The notes below the pieces were generated by a model. It did not search any database. It worked only from the letters and a program-made list of their open reading frames with translations, and was not told the DNA's origin. From assembly GCA_002423105.1 (NCBI GenBank), contig DIUT01000015.1, positions 1 through 64,000 on the forward strand: DNA of 64,000 nt. The letters are read 5' to 3'. Positions 25,658 through 34,218 of the stretch are shown here, piece after piece. A program made the position numbers and the translations under genes. How positions within the stretch are numbered: position 1 is the stretch's first letter; every line of letters starts with the position of its first letter. The DNA is from Geobacter sp. UBA6151 (GTDB taxonomy: Bacteria > Desulfobacterota > Desulfuromonadia > Geobacterales > Pseudopelobacteraceae).

Positions 25658-27508
25658 ATGTGGAGAGTGGTCAGTCGCTTGCTTCCCCTGCTGTTGCTGC
25701 TTGTTAGCTGGTCCGCGCCGTCTTTCGCCGAACAGGGTATGGCCATTGATCCGGCCACCTGTATGGGGTGCCACAGCACCAAGTTCTCCGTGAAGGAATT
25801 CGCGGCCTCGGTGCACGGCAAGAACGCCTGTACCAGTTGTCATGTGGATATTACCGATTTGGTAAAACATATGACTAAAGCGGTCAAGACCCAGAAGGTG
25901 TCCTGTGAGCGCTGCCACAAGAAGGAAAACTCCGAACACTATGCGAGTATCCATGCTGAAAAGGACGTCACCTGCGCCAGTTGCCATACCGACATCCATA
26001 CCCACAACTACTGGAAGAACGACAAGCGCAAGGTTATAGCCAAATGTATCCAGTGCCACGACAAGGAAAAGGGCTTTCAGGATTCGGTGCATGGCAAGGG
26101 GGTGGCCAAGGGCAACATGGATTCTGCCGCCTGCAATGACTGTCACAATCTCCATGACATCAAAGCCCTGGGTACCGGAAAAGAGGCACGGGAGTTCCAT
26201 ACCAAGGTCTGCATGAGCTGCCACAGTAACCAAGAGATGATGAAACGCAACAACATCGCCAACGTGGCGGTTAGATCCTACATGAACAGCTACCACGGCA
26301 AAAACTACCGGCTTGGTTTCCCGGAAAAGGTTGCGGGCTGTGCTGACTGCCACAGCGCCCATGCCATACTGCCCCACACTGACCCCAAGTCTACCCTGCA
26401 TCCGGACAACCTGACCAAAACCTGTGCCCAGTGCCACAGCAGGGCAACGTCATTGTTTGCCAAATACTACTCCCACGGCGATCATAGTGACAAGGATAAC
26501 TACCCGTTCCTCTACTACACCTTCATCGCCATGACCAGTCTGTTGCTGGGCACCTTTACTGTCTTCTGGCTCCACACCATGCTCTGGATGTTCCGCGGTT
26601 TTGTGGACAACCGTGAGCGTCAGAACAAACTGATTGCCGGTGGACATCAGCATGTTATTGCCGAAGCGCATAAGCCGTACCGTCGTTTTAACCGGTTGCA
26701 CATCTTCCTGCATATCCTGGTGATCACGAGCTTCCTAGGCTTATCAATTACCGGCTTGCCGCTCAAGTTCAGTGACCAGCAGTGGGCCATCTTCATGATG
26801 AAGTTCCTGGGTGGTTCAGCCAACGCTGGTTTCATTCACCGTATCTGCGCTGTGATTACCTTTGTCTACTTTGGCGCAGCCCTTGCCATGAGCTTCCATT
26901 TCCTCTTCATTCGCAAGGATATCAAAGGCAACTTTATCCAGCGGCTGTTCGGCCCTGATTCACTTTGCCCCAACCTGCGCGATATTCAGGATGTTACCGC
27001 CATGGTTAAGTGGTTCTTTTTCAAGGGACCAAAGCCGACCTTCGAGCGCTGGACCTACTGGGAAAAATTTGACTTCCTGGCGGTCTTCTGGGGTATGTTC
27101 GCCATTGGCGGATCAGGCCTGATGCTTTGGTTCCCTGAGTTTTTCGGCCTGTTCCTGCCCGGCTGGGCCTTCAACATCGCCACCATCGTCCATTCTGACG
27201 AGGCGCTGCTGGCCACCGGCTTCATCTTCACGGTCCACTTCTTCAATACCCATGGCAGACCTGAGAAGTTCCCCATGGATTTTGTGGTGTTCAACGGCCA
27301 GATTTCTAAAGAGGAGATGATTGAGGAGCGGGGCGACCAGTGGAAGCGCTATGAAGAGGAAGGGATCACCGAGCAGTTTGCTTGCAAGCACACCAGCGGT
27401 GTCGTCTACGATTTCCTGGTTAAAGGCTTTGGCTTTATAGCTCTTTTCACTGGCATCGGTTTATTGGTGCTGATGATTATGGCTCTGGTGAGCGGGGGCG
27501 GGCACTAA
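25658..27508 (+). CDS. cbcL: Inner-membrane fusion: nonaheme c-type cytochrome plus diheme b-type domain (CbcL-like)
   Basis: A 616-aa protein with a signal peptide, nine CxxCH c-haem motifs between residues 35 and 260, and a membrane domain with about six helices from ~280 to the C-terminus. Haem b ligands fit the FdnI/HydC pattern (FNRLHIFLHIL, GFIHRICAV, HSDEALLATGFIFTVHFFNTHG). In Geobacter sulfurreducens, CbcL has this 9-haem plus HydC/FdnI layout and oxidises menaquinol for low-potential extracellular acceptors. It is followed by a strong terminator. Assignment is by architecture, not alignment; a paralogue remains possible. Confidence 0.75.
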   Translation: MWRVVSRLLPLLLLLVSWSAPSFAEQGMAIDPATCMGCHSTKFSVKEFAASVHGKNACTSCHVDITDLVKHMTKAVKTQKVSCERCHKKENSEHYASIHAEKDVTCASCHTDIHTHNYWKNDKRKVIAKCIQCHDKEKGFQDSVHGKGVAKGNMDSAACNDCHNLHDIKALGTGKEAREFHTKVCMSCHSNQEMMKRNNIANVAVRSYMNSYHGKNYRLGFPEKVAGCADCHSAHAILPHTDPKSTLHPDNLTKTCAQCHSRATSLFAKYYSHGDHSDKDNYPFLYYTFIAMTSLLLGTFTVFWLHTMLWMFRGFVDNRERQNKLIAGGHQHVIAEAHKPYRRFNRLHIFLHILVITSFLGLSITGLPLKFSDQQWAIFMMKFLGGSANAGFIHRICAVITFVYFGAALAMSFHFLFIRKDIKGNFIQRLFGPDSLCPNLRDIQDVTAMVKWFFFKGPKPTFERWTYWEKFDFLAVFWGMFAIGGSGLMLWFPEFFGLFLPGWAFNIATIVHSDEALLATGFIFTVHFFNTHGRPEKFPMDFVVFNGQISKEEMIEERGDQWKRYEEEGITEQFACKHTSGVVYDFLVKGFGFIALFTGIGLLVLMIMALVSGGGH

Positions 27509-27529
27509 ACCGTTGACCTGTGACTGACA

Positions 27530-27576
27530 ACACAAAGGGTCGCACCTGCTGATGGTGCGGCCCTTTGTGTTTAAAC
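27530..27576 (+). terminator. Intrinsic terminator after the cbcL-like gene
   Basis: A 17-bp arm (27530-27546, ACACAAAGGG then TCGCACC) pairs with GGTGCG and CCCTTTGTGT ending near 27570, with one unpaired base, around a 7-nt loop, followed by TTTAAA. It probably works for both strands. Confidence 0.85.
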
Positions 27577-27687
27577 GCTTTCTAAAGCTTTGCCAGAGAA
27601 ACTTCTTGCAAAAGTTTTAAGAAGTACCAACCCCTCAACCCCTTCCGTTAAGGGAGGGGAACTGATTTGGCAGATTTTGCAGGAGCC

Positions 27688-28944
27688 TTAGTGGGTATCA
27701 CTTTTGTTCACAAACACCGGCATAATGTTTGACAAGCCAAAAAACAGGACAAAAGGTGTAATGATTACCATGAGCGCTCCGAACAGTCCCTCTTTAAATG
27801 TTTCCATGTCATGGGGGATTATGGGCAGCACGTATTCCATAAATCCGGAGAAGGAAGCAGAGAATGCCTGACCGCCGATAACGATGTTCCAGCGCATCAT
27901 GAAAACGCCCAACAGCACCAGTATGGTGGCAAGGATAGCCCGTCTGATGGTCAGTCCCGGTGACAGCAGCAGAATAAACGGAACAAGATTGCCCAGTCCA
28001 TATTGCATGATAAATATTTTTACAAAGTCCTTCTCATAGATCACCGCCCGCAGAATATCCCATGACTTTACAGCGGTATAGGTGCGAAAAACCAGATCCA
28101 GTATCTCCAGTGAAATGGCCAGGATCAGGAACATCACCAGATATTTGCAGGTCATGGTCACTACGTGGATTTCGACGCTTTTCAACTCGTCATTTGTTGG
28201 CAAGGCCGGGTCATTTTTCCGTTTGCGGGCATACAGTATCTTTCTGAGTTCCATGGTTATGACATAGGTAAGTATGCAAAGAGCAATGCCTGAGACAACT
28301 GCCGAGCAGATAAAAATGACCGGCATCAGCGGGGTCATCCAGAGGGCATTGGCTTTGACTGAGCCGAATATGAAGCCTGCGTAGCCGTGCAGGAAGCAGG
28401 CGACCGGAATGCCGATCGCGGCCAAGCGTTTTACTGCCCGCTCATCAGCCTCAAGCGCATGTTCAGATATATCCCAGGCACCAAGGGTTAAAATGGGATA
28501 CAGCTTACTCTTCAAGGTTTCCAGGGTTGTCTTGTTCTGTTTTTCCCGTAAGGCAAGGGCTGCTTCAACGAAGAATTTTCGATACACGAACCAGATTTCA
28601 GCCGCCACAATCATGCCGTATGTTGAGAATACAATGCCGAATGCGGCAATGGCAGAGGTGAAATGGGGAGTCATCATGACCTCAATTCCCCGTAATGGCT
28701 GTTGCAGGTGCAACAGCAGCGGCATCATTGCTGTCGGCAAAAGCGCAAAGGAGAATACCAGCGAAAACCGTGCGATATCTTTCAGCTTCTCAACGCCAAA
28801 GACGTGATACAGCGAGGAAAGCACGAAAGCTCCTGCCACCAGACCGGTCATGAATGGGTACATTACGATCTGGATTGACCAGTAGATATACTCGTTGGGA
28901 TAGACGAAAAACTCTTTAATAGTCCAAAATTCTCCATGTACCAT
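27688..28944 (-). CDS. NrfD/PsrC-family membrane quinol-oxidising subunit
   Basis: A 418-aa polytopic membrane protein with about ten hydrophobic helices and no haem ligands of the cytochrome b type. NrfD/PsrC subunits bind quinone at the membrane surface and pass electrons to a partner Fe-S protein. ATG 28944 is preceded by GGGAGG, and only 2 bp separate it from the upstream Fe-S gene. Order (cytochrome c, Fe-S, NrfD) is like Geobacter Cbc menaquinol:cytochrome complexes such as CbcSTU. A matching function, quinol oxidation or reduction, is inferred from organisation. Confidence 0.85.
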   Translation of the reverse strand: MVHGEFWTIKEFFVYPNEYIYWSIQIVMYPFMTGLVAGAFVLSSLYHVFGVEKLKDIARFSLVFSFALLPTAMMPLLLHLQQPLRGIEVMMTPHFTSAIAAFGIVFSTYGMIVAAEIWFVYRKFFVEAALALREKQNKTTLETLKSKLYPILTLGAWDISEHALEADERAVKRLAAIGIPVACFLHGYAGFIFGSVKANALWMTPLMPVIFICSAVVSGIALCILTYVITMELRKILYARKRKNDPALPTNDELKSVEIHVVTMTCKYLVMFLILAISLEILDLVFRTYTAVKSWDILRAVIYEKDFVKIFIMQYGLGNLVPFILLLSPGLTIRRAILATILVLLGVFMMRWNIVIGGQAFSASFSGFMEYVLPIIPHDMETFKEGLFGALMVIITPFVLFFGLSNIMPVFVNKSDTH

Positions 28945-28946
28945 GG

Positions 28947-29729
28947 CTATTTTACCTCCCTGGGCAGCCCGATATAGAAAACCTGCGGCTTGGTGCCATA
29001 CTCATCTTTCAGAACATTTACCCGTTCATTCATGATGACCTTAGTGACAGGATCCTTGGGGTCTTTCAGGTTGCCTATCTGGCGTGCGCCAAAGGGGCAT
29101 GCATCAACACAGGCAGTTTTCATCCCCTGGCTGATGCGGTGATAGCAGAAATTGCACTTTTCGGCGACATGGTAAACCGGGTGGAAAAAGCGAACACTGT
29201 AGGGGCAGCCCATAATACAATAGCCGCAGCCGATACACCATTTGCGGTCAACCAGCACGACGCCATTATTGGTCTTGTAGGTGGCCCCTACCGGGCAAAC
29301 CTGCACACAGGGCGGGTTCTCGCACTGGTTGCACAGTTTGGGAACAAAAAAAGCCTTGGCAATATCCTCTTCTTTGATCTCTTCCATTCCGGCATGATTC
29401 TGGTCAAGCTTGGCACTCTGGAAGCCGTCACGTGCCCCTTTGGGTGAATCGATATGAGCTTTGCCATCATTTGTAATGACATAGCGCTCAACCCAGGTCC
29501 GGGTCACGTTTGCGTCATATGGGACTTCGTTTTCGGTCTTGCAGGCCTTGACACAGAAACCGCACCCAACGCATTTGTGGGTGTCAACCAGAAAAACCCA
29601 GCGGGTTTTGCTCTTGTCATTTTTTTCAGCCAGCAGGCGTTCGGGATTAAACAGTTCCAGCGCTGACAAAGGAACAACCAGCCCACCGGCAATTAACAGG
29701 CTTTTTTTACAAAACTCGCGACGATTCAT
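28947..29729 (-). CDS. Periplasmic four-cluster ferredoxin (NrfC/DmsB-like), Tat substrate
   Basis: A 260-aa protein with a Tat-like N-terminus (NRREFCKKS followed by a hydrophobic stretch). It has four 4Fe-4S motifs: CVGCGFCVKAC, CNQCENPPCVQVC, CIGCGYCIMGC and CNFCYHRI...CVDAC. It would sit on the periplasmic face and move electrons between the NrfD subunit and the tetraheme cytochrome. The start overlaps the upstream cytochrome stop as ATGA, giving tight coupling. Confidence 0.92.
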   Translation of the reverse strand: MNRREFCKKSLLIAGGLVVPLSALELFNPERLLAEKNDKSKTRWVFLVDTHKCVGCGFCVKACKTENEVPYDANVTRTWVERYVITNDGKAHIDSPKGARDGFQSAKLDQNHAGMEEIKEEDIAKAFFVPKLCNQCENPPCVQVCPVGATYKTNNGVVLVDRKWCIGCGYCIMGCPYSVRFFHPVYHVAEKCNFCYHRISQGMKTACVDACPFGARQIGNLKDPKDPVTKVIMNERVNVLKDEYGTKPQVFYIGLPREVK

Positions 29730-30220
29730 TTTTTCACCTCCTGCTTCTGACCCAACTGCCCAGGGTTATGGGGGGCATGGCACTGGACACATTTGGAACC
29801 TGCATTATGGGTCTCCGGATTGATCCCTTTCAGATTGCCGCGGTCGCTGGTTTTGTAGGACAACTTCAGGTGGCAGCGCAGGCAGAGTTCGCGATTGCGG
29901 TCGATTGACAGCTTTTCCGGGTCCTCGGGATGGTTCAGTAGCGGGCCATGGCAGTTTTCACAGCCAATATCGGCATGGGGTGAAGACGTGATGTCGTTAT
30001 AATTTTTCTCATGGCATTCCTTGCAGGCTTCAGAGCCCTTGTACTTTACCGTAACCTTTTTCCACTCAGCCTCGTTACTTGTACGATGCCATCCGTACAT
30101 GTAACCCTGTTCACTTACACCAAAATCGTTCGGCACCAGGAATACGCGCAGGACCAACAACAGCGCTATGATGCCCAGTGCTACATACAGTGGTCGCCAG
30201 ACATGACTTTTCACAGACAT
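29726..30220 (-). CDS. Membrane-anchored tetraheme c-type cytochrome
   Basis: A 164-aa protein with an N-terminal uncleaved-looking membrane helix (about residues 9-28) and four CxxCH motifs: CKECH, CENCH, CLRCH and CVQCH. The protein faces the periplasm and would exchange electrons with the Fe-S subunit. AGGAGG lies only 2 nt before ATG 30220; GTG 30214, two codons in, has an ideal 8-nt spacing and may be the true start. It lies 25 bp after the membrane protein gene in a four-gene operon. Confidence 0.88.
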   Translation of the reverse strand: MSVKSHVWRPLYVALGIIALLLVLRVFLVPNDFGVSEQGYMYGWHRTSNEAEWKKVTVKYKGSEACKECHEKNYNDITSSPHADIGCENCHGPLLNHPEDPEKLSIDRNRELCLRCHLKLSYKTSDRGNLKGINPETHNAGSKCVQCHAPHNPGQLGQKQEVKK

Positions 30221-30245
30221 AACCTCCTTTTGGCAAAATCAATCC

Positions 30246-32078
30246 TTAAACACTCTCCTGCACTTTGTCAGTGACCAACTGCTCCACTGATTTCTTCGTC
30301 CATCTGCCCAGTGCAACCGATTCAACAGCTGCTGCCATACCGAATGAAAATACGCTGAAGACCAGGGGTAAACCACGGGCACCGCCAAGCAGGTCATAGG
30401 CAAACACCTTGATCCCCCCAATAACAGTAAGCAGGATTGCTACATTTCTGAGCATCTTGTCGCTGCGCAGGTAGGCCAGTGTCATCAGCCCAATGGCCGC
30501 AACGTTGATGATTACTGATTGCGCGCAGCGGAAGGTGTCCGCTGTTACGGTTCCTGAAGCCATCAGCAGTGCTTGATACACTATAAGCCGCATCATGAAA
30601 AAAAGATTTGTCAATCCGGCAAGCGACACTATGACGGAACTGTCATCTTGCGTGTCAAAACGCTCAAAAAATCTGAATCCGCCCGGTGGTAAGCGCATGC
30701 GGCACCACTGATAGTGGTAAAGTGTGGTTAAAGCCAGGAGGCCGGCAGGAAGTATGTTGATAGCGTTCACCCTGGCCGGATCGTCTCCCTGAAGCGATAT
30801 TGCAAGGGCCAGGCTGCAACAAACCTGAAACAGATATGTGGCAAATCTGACACTTCCACTTGCCCATGAATGTGACATAACGGCCATAAATACGGCAACC
30901 ATAGAAATAATCGGCAATGAAAAAATCAGATTGCCGATTGCGGATGGCAATGCCAATGCGAGGAGTATCATGCCGGCACAGGTAAATGTACCGGTGCCGG
31001 GAGCACCTTCTTTCTGGCGTTGTGCCAGCCAGAAACTTATTGCCAGAAGGCCCATGGAAACAAGCACGCCCGCGATACCAAGCAAGCGAGTTCCATCTGT
31101 TCCGGCGCTGACAACATAGTAGGCAAAGGAAAAAGCCCATAGTGAAGTGACCGTGGGCAGGGCCATGTCAAAGCGGGCTATCCGATCTGAATTCCTGCAT
31201 AGAATGCCGCACAGGGCAGATATATAGTAGGTCAGAGCAAATACAGCCAGTACCGGCAAAAACCATGAATAGGTCATATCCGGAGTAGGCGCGTTGCCAT
31301 GATGCAAGGTGTTGCCGAGCCTGAATCCCCATAGCTGCAACATGAATATACTTACAATGAGAACAGACCAGCGCAACCAGCCGCAACGCTTCATCTGTGA
31401 TGCAAGATAGCCAAGCAGGTTGGCTGCAAGGAGCACCAGGGAGAGATAGGGGAAAAACGGATTCGGGTAATCTATTGCCGCCCCGGCAAGACACATGGCA
31501 AGGGTCCCCACCGAAATAGGGGTAAAGGCGTCAAACTGGCGACTTATAAGCGCCATGACAACGCCGGTTGCCACCAGGGTCAGATAGGCGGGAATAAGTG
31601 GTAATGACCTGAAGTGGGAGTGGGTTTCTACAACAATGATGGACATCAGAATAGCGCCACATGCTGCAAAAACAGGAGCAAGCATGCTGTTTTTTCTGTA
31701 ATTATACCATCCCGCTGCTATCAACATGGCGGCATATCCCATGCCTATGCCGGAGCCGAGCAGCTTGTTTACAAGACCGCTTTCGGTAATCGTGCGCAAG
31801 ACCAGTGCAATAACCAGTAAAAAGCAGATTGTGGCAAGGCGGGGCAGAAGGGCATTGCGTCCGGCCCAGCTAAGGACTTCGTCAGAAACATCACCGATAT
31901 CCGGAGGATAGTCCCGGTAGACTGCCGGACCGGCAGTGTGGGTTTGTGGTTTGGGTGTATTTGTAGGGGTGTCTTCGCCAAGGCGGGCCGTCAAGCGCTC
32001 CATCTGCTGTTCCATGGCTTTCAGGCGGGCAGTAAGTTCCTGTTCCCGTTCTTCAGCAGTTTGTTCAGGCTGTGTCAT
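30246..32078 (-). CDS. Large polytopic membrane protein (DUF2339-like)
   Basis: A 610-aa protein with an N-terminal ~75-residue soluble segment (a Glu/Arg-rich coiled-coil-like stretch, TARLKAMEQQMERLTARLGE, then a Thr/Pro linker) and more than ten hydrophobic helices filling the rest. This layout resembles DUF2339 proteins of unknown function. ATG 32078 has GGGAGG about 6 nt upstream and was preferred over the longer start at 32114. It is the first gene of the operon that continues into tetraheme cytochrome, Fe-S protein and NrfD. No catalytic motif was seen; it could be an assembly or scaffold factor for the complex. Confidence 0.7.
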   Translation of the reverse strand: MTQPEQTAEEREQELTARLKAMEQQMERLTARLGEDTPTNTPKPQTHTAGPAVYRDYPPDIGDVSDEVLSWAGRNALLPRLATICFLLVIALVLRTITESGLVNKLLGSGIGMGYAAMLIAAGWYNYRKNSMLAPVFAACGAILMSIIVVETHSHFRSLPLIPAYLTLVATGVVMALISRQFDAFTPISVGTLAMCLAGAAIDYPNPFFPYLSLVLLAANLLGYLASQMKRCGWLRWSVLIVSIFMLQLWGFRLGNTLHHGNAPTPDMTYSWFLPVLAVFALTYYISALCGILCRNSDRIARFDMALPTVTSLWAFSFAYYVVSAGTDGTRLLGIAGVLVSMGLLAISFWLAQRQKEGAPGTGTFTCAGMILLALALPSAIGNLIFSLPIISMVAVFMAVMSHSWASGSVRFATYLFQVCCSLALAISLQGDDPARVNAINILPAGLLALTTLYHYQWCRMRLPPGGFRFFERFDTQDDSSVIVSLAGLTNLFFMMRLIVYQALLMASGTVTADTFRCAQSVIINVAAIGLMTLAYLRSDKMLRNVAILLTVIGGIKVFAYDLLGGARGLPLVFSVFSFGMAAAVESVALGRWTKKSVEQLVTDKVQESV

Positions 32079-32129
32079 CACTCTACCTCCCATGCGTACG
32101 CACAAGTTCAGCAAAACGACGTTTAAAAC

Positions 32130-32165
32130 CTAAGGCTGCTGGTGAAACCAGGACCAGCAGCTTAG
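32130..32165 (-). other. Long leader hairpin upstream of the NrfD-type operon
   Basis: CTAAG-G-CTGCTGGT (32130-32143) pairs with ACCAGCAG-CTTAG (32153-32165) around a 9-nt loop, with one bulged G. Read on the minus strand it is followed by GTTTTAAA, a weak U-tract. It lies between the candidate promoter and the first gene, so it may be an attenuator or mRNA-stabilising element. Confidence 0.5.
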
Positions 32166-32250
32166 TTGTTCGATAATATTAGTGTTTTATACAAGACCTG
32201 CTCCCGGGGCTAAAACCTGCAACCAGGTAAAGTTGATTAACATGCTTAAG

Positions 32251-32279
32251 TATATAACACTAATTTATTTACAGATCAA
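32251..32279 (-). promoter_or_regulatory. Candidate sigma-70 promoter for the NrfD-type operon
   Basis: On the minus strand TTGATC (32279-32274) is followed after 17 bp by TATATA (32256-32251). It would give a leader of about 165 nt containing the hairpin at 32130-32165. Confidence 0.45.
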
Positions 32280-32359
32280 CCTGTCATTCTTCACTGTCTA
32301 TTAACTTGAGATAAGCTTGGGGTGCAGTCCGCAGTCTCACATTTGCAACTATTTTTTGT

Positions 32360-32388
32360 TTGACAATGACAGTACAGCAGTTTAGAAA
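32360..32388 (+). promoter_or_regulatory. Candidate sigma-70 promoter for imcH
   Basis: A perfect TTGACA (32360-32365), 17-bp spacer and TAGAAA (32383-32388) lie 55 bp upstream of the imcH start codon. The rest of the gap 32166-32443 is AT-rich and holds no visible gene. Confidence 0.5.
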
Positions 32389-32443
32389 ATAAAGCCTTTT
32401 GTCGATACTTTGCTTAATCTTGATGAAATAATGGGGGGAACCA

Positions 32444-33964
32444 ATGGAGCAGAAAAAACCGAAAATCTACCAATATCTGATGAACCTGTACAGTTTGGCC
32501 GGTTTCCTGATGGCCCTTGTGGCGACTATTATCATTATTGTTTTCGTGGCTCTGGAAACATTTACCGGTCTTGAAAACCCATACCTGGGCATGTTTGTCT
32601 ATTTTGCTTTTCCGGGGCTGCTGATCTTGGGACTGTTTCTTGTTCCTTTTGGAGCCTGGATAACCAGAAACAGGTTCCGTGCCCACCCGGAAGTGGATAT
32701 TCCGCCAATGCCCCGCATTGACCTGAATGACCCGCATTCGCTCAGGCTGACGATCTACTTCATTGCCTGTTCGTTGGTTTTTGTTCTGGTGGTTGGTGTT
32801 GCCTCACTGAAAGGCTTTGAGTTTACCGAATCGCCGACATTTTGCGGCGAGTTGTGCCATACGGTGATGCAGCCGGAGCATGTGGCCTGGCAAACCTCCC
32901 CGCACTCCCGGGTCAAGTGTGTCGAGTGTCACGTCGGTCCCGGCGCTGAATGGTATGTGAAGGCCAAAATATCCGGTCTGCGTCAGGTCTGGGCTGTATT
33001 GACCCACTCCTGGCCGACACCGATCCATACTCCCATTGAAAATCTGCGTCCTGCCCGCGGTACCTGTGAGCATTGTCACTGGCCAGATAAATTCTATGCC
33101 GGGCGCCAGAAAATCTTCTATCATTACGCCCCCAACGAGGAGAACACTCCTCGTGAGATTGATATGCTGATCAAGATTGGCGTAACTCCCAAAACTCCCA
33201 ACGCCAAGGGTATTCATTGGCACATCGGGCGAGAAGTTACCTATATTGCTGAAGACAGGCAGCGGTTGTCCATCCCCTATGTTGCGGTTAAAGGTGATGA
33301 CGGCAAGATCACAGAGTATATGGACCCCTCCAAACCTCTTTCCAGCGCAGATGTTGCCAAGGGTAAAAAGCGGGTAATGGACTGCACTGACTGCCACAAC
33401 AAGCCGACTCACATTTATTACTCACCCGGTGAGGAGATGGACCGTCACTTTGTTTCCGGAACCATTGACCGCAGCTTGCCGTATATCAAGAAGGTTGCCG
33501 TAGATCTGCTGGAAAAACCGTACAAGACTGCTGAAGAGGCAAAGAATGCGCTGGATAGTGGTATCCGGGAGTATTATGCCAAGAATTATCCGAATGTAGT
33601 TGCCAAGAAGGCTGCCGCGCTTGATCAGGCCATTGATCAGATCAAGGCAATTTATGATCGTAACTACTTCCCCAAAATGAAAGTGTCCTGGACTACCTAT
33701 CCGAACCATCTGGGCCACTTCTATTCACCGGGTTGTTTCCGTTGCCACGATGGCAAGCACAAATCACCGGAAGGCAAGGTAATCTCTAATGATTGCAAGA
33801 TTTGCCATGAGGTGCTGAATCAGGTGCAGGAGAACATTCCGGTCGGCAAGAAGGTAACGGAGTTTGTCCATCCGGTGGATATCGGTGAAGATCTTTACAA
33901 GATCAACTGCAGCGATTGCCATGCTGCTGGCGGTCAGGATATTGCCGGTGGTGGAAAACACTAG
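32444..33964 (+). CDS. imcH: ImcH-type inner-membrane NapC/NirT heptaheme cytochrome
   Basis: A 506-aa protein with two or three N-terminal membrane helices (about 15-38, 50-70 and 105-125) and seven c-haem motifs. The first is unusual, CGELCH (Cx3CH, residue 134), typical of NapC/NirT quinol dehydrogenases. The rest are CVECH, CEHCH, CTDCH, CFRCH, CKICH and CSDCH (residue 489). Length, layout and haem count match ImcH of Geobacter sulfurreducens, which oxidises menaquinol for high-potential extracellular acceptors. It is monocistronic, with its own promoter and terminator, and lies divergent to the tetraheme/Fe-S/NrfD operon. Confidence 0.88.
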   Translation: MEQKKPKIYQYLMNLYSLAGFLMALVATIIIIVFVALETFTGLENPYLGMFVYFAFPGLLILGLFLVPFGAWITRNRFRAHPEVDIPPMPRIDLNDPHSLRLTIYFIACSLVFVLVVGVASLKGFEFTESPTFCGELCHTVMQPEHVAWQTSPHSRVKCVECHVGPGAEWYVKAKISGLRQVWAVLTHSWPTPIHTPIENLRPARGTCEHCHWPDKFYAGRQKIFYHYAPNEENTPREIDMLIKIGVTPKTPNAKGIHWHIGREVTYIAEDRQRLSIPYVAVKGDDGKITEYMDPSKPLSSADVAKGKKRVMDCTDCHNKPTHIYYSPGEEMDRHFVSGTIDRSLPYIKKVAVDLLEKPYKTAEEAKNALDSGIREYYAKNYPNVVAKKAAALDQAIDQIKAIYDRNYFPKMKVSWTTYPNHLGHFYSPGCFRCHDGKHKSPEGKVISNDCKICHEVLNQVQENIPVGKKVTEFVHPVDIGEDLYKINCSDCHAAGGQDIAGGGKH

Positions 33965-33987
33965 CATAAAGTCAGGCATTTGACGCA

Positions 33988-34027
33988 AAAGCTCCCCTGA
34001 AACTATCGGTTTTAGGGGAGCTTTGTT
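33988..34027 (+). terminator. Intrinsic terminator after imcH
   Basis: AAAGCTCCCCT (33988-33998) and AGGGGAGCTTT (34014-34024) form a perfect stem, followed by GTTTAA. Because the stem is A-rich on its left side, it may also terminate the opposite-strand microprotein transcript. Confidence 0.9.
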
Positions 34028-34030
34028 TAA

Positions 34031-34201
34031 TTACAACTCTTCGAACTCTTCCTCTACTTCGTCATCTTTTACCTCATCAGCCTCATCCAGCTTATCGTCA
34101 GGCTGTTCATCCAGCAGGGTGTGCAGAAAACGGCGATTCTCCGTGATATTTTTGGCAATATCAGCCAGTAACTTGTCCAGTTCATCCGGTTCTGCTGCCA
34201 T
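34031..34201 (-). CDS. Small acidic protein, 56 aa
   Basis: A reading frame of 56 codons starting at ATG 34201 (preceded by AGGGAAG with about 6-nt spacing) and ending in TAA at 34031. The N-terminal half, MAAEPDELDKLLADIAKNI, is amphipathic helix-like; the C-terminal half is dominated by Asp and Glu (about 18 acidic residues in the last 26). It follows trxB by 17 bp on the same strand, so it is almost certainly co-transcribed. Codon use and ribosome-binding site support a real gene. No function is recognised. Confidence 0.65.
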   Translation of the reverse strand: MAAEPDELDKLLADIAKNITENRRFLHTLLDEQPDDKLDEADEVKDDEVEEEFEEL

Positions 34202-34218
34202 GTCGTCTTCCCTGTGTT

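Noticed and set aside
25625..26437. 270-aa minus-strand frame across the CxxCH region
   Set aside because: Opposite the nine-haem cytochrome; the plus-strand haem motifs are unambiguous.
27630..27665. CCCCTCAACCCC / AAGGGAGGGG stretch near the NrfD gene end
   Set aside because: It looks like a degenerate intergenic repeat, but the pairing is short and no second copy was found in the window.
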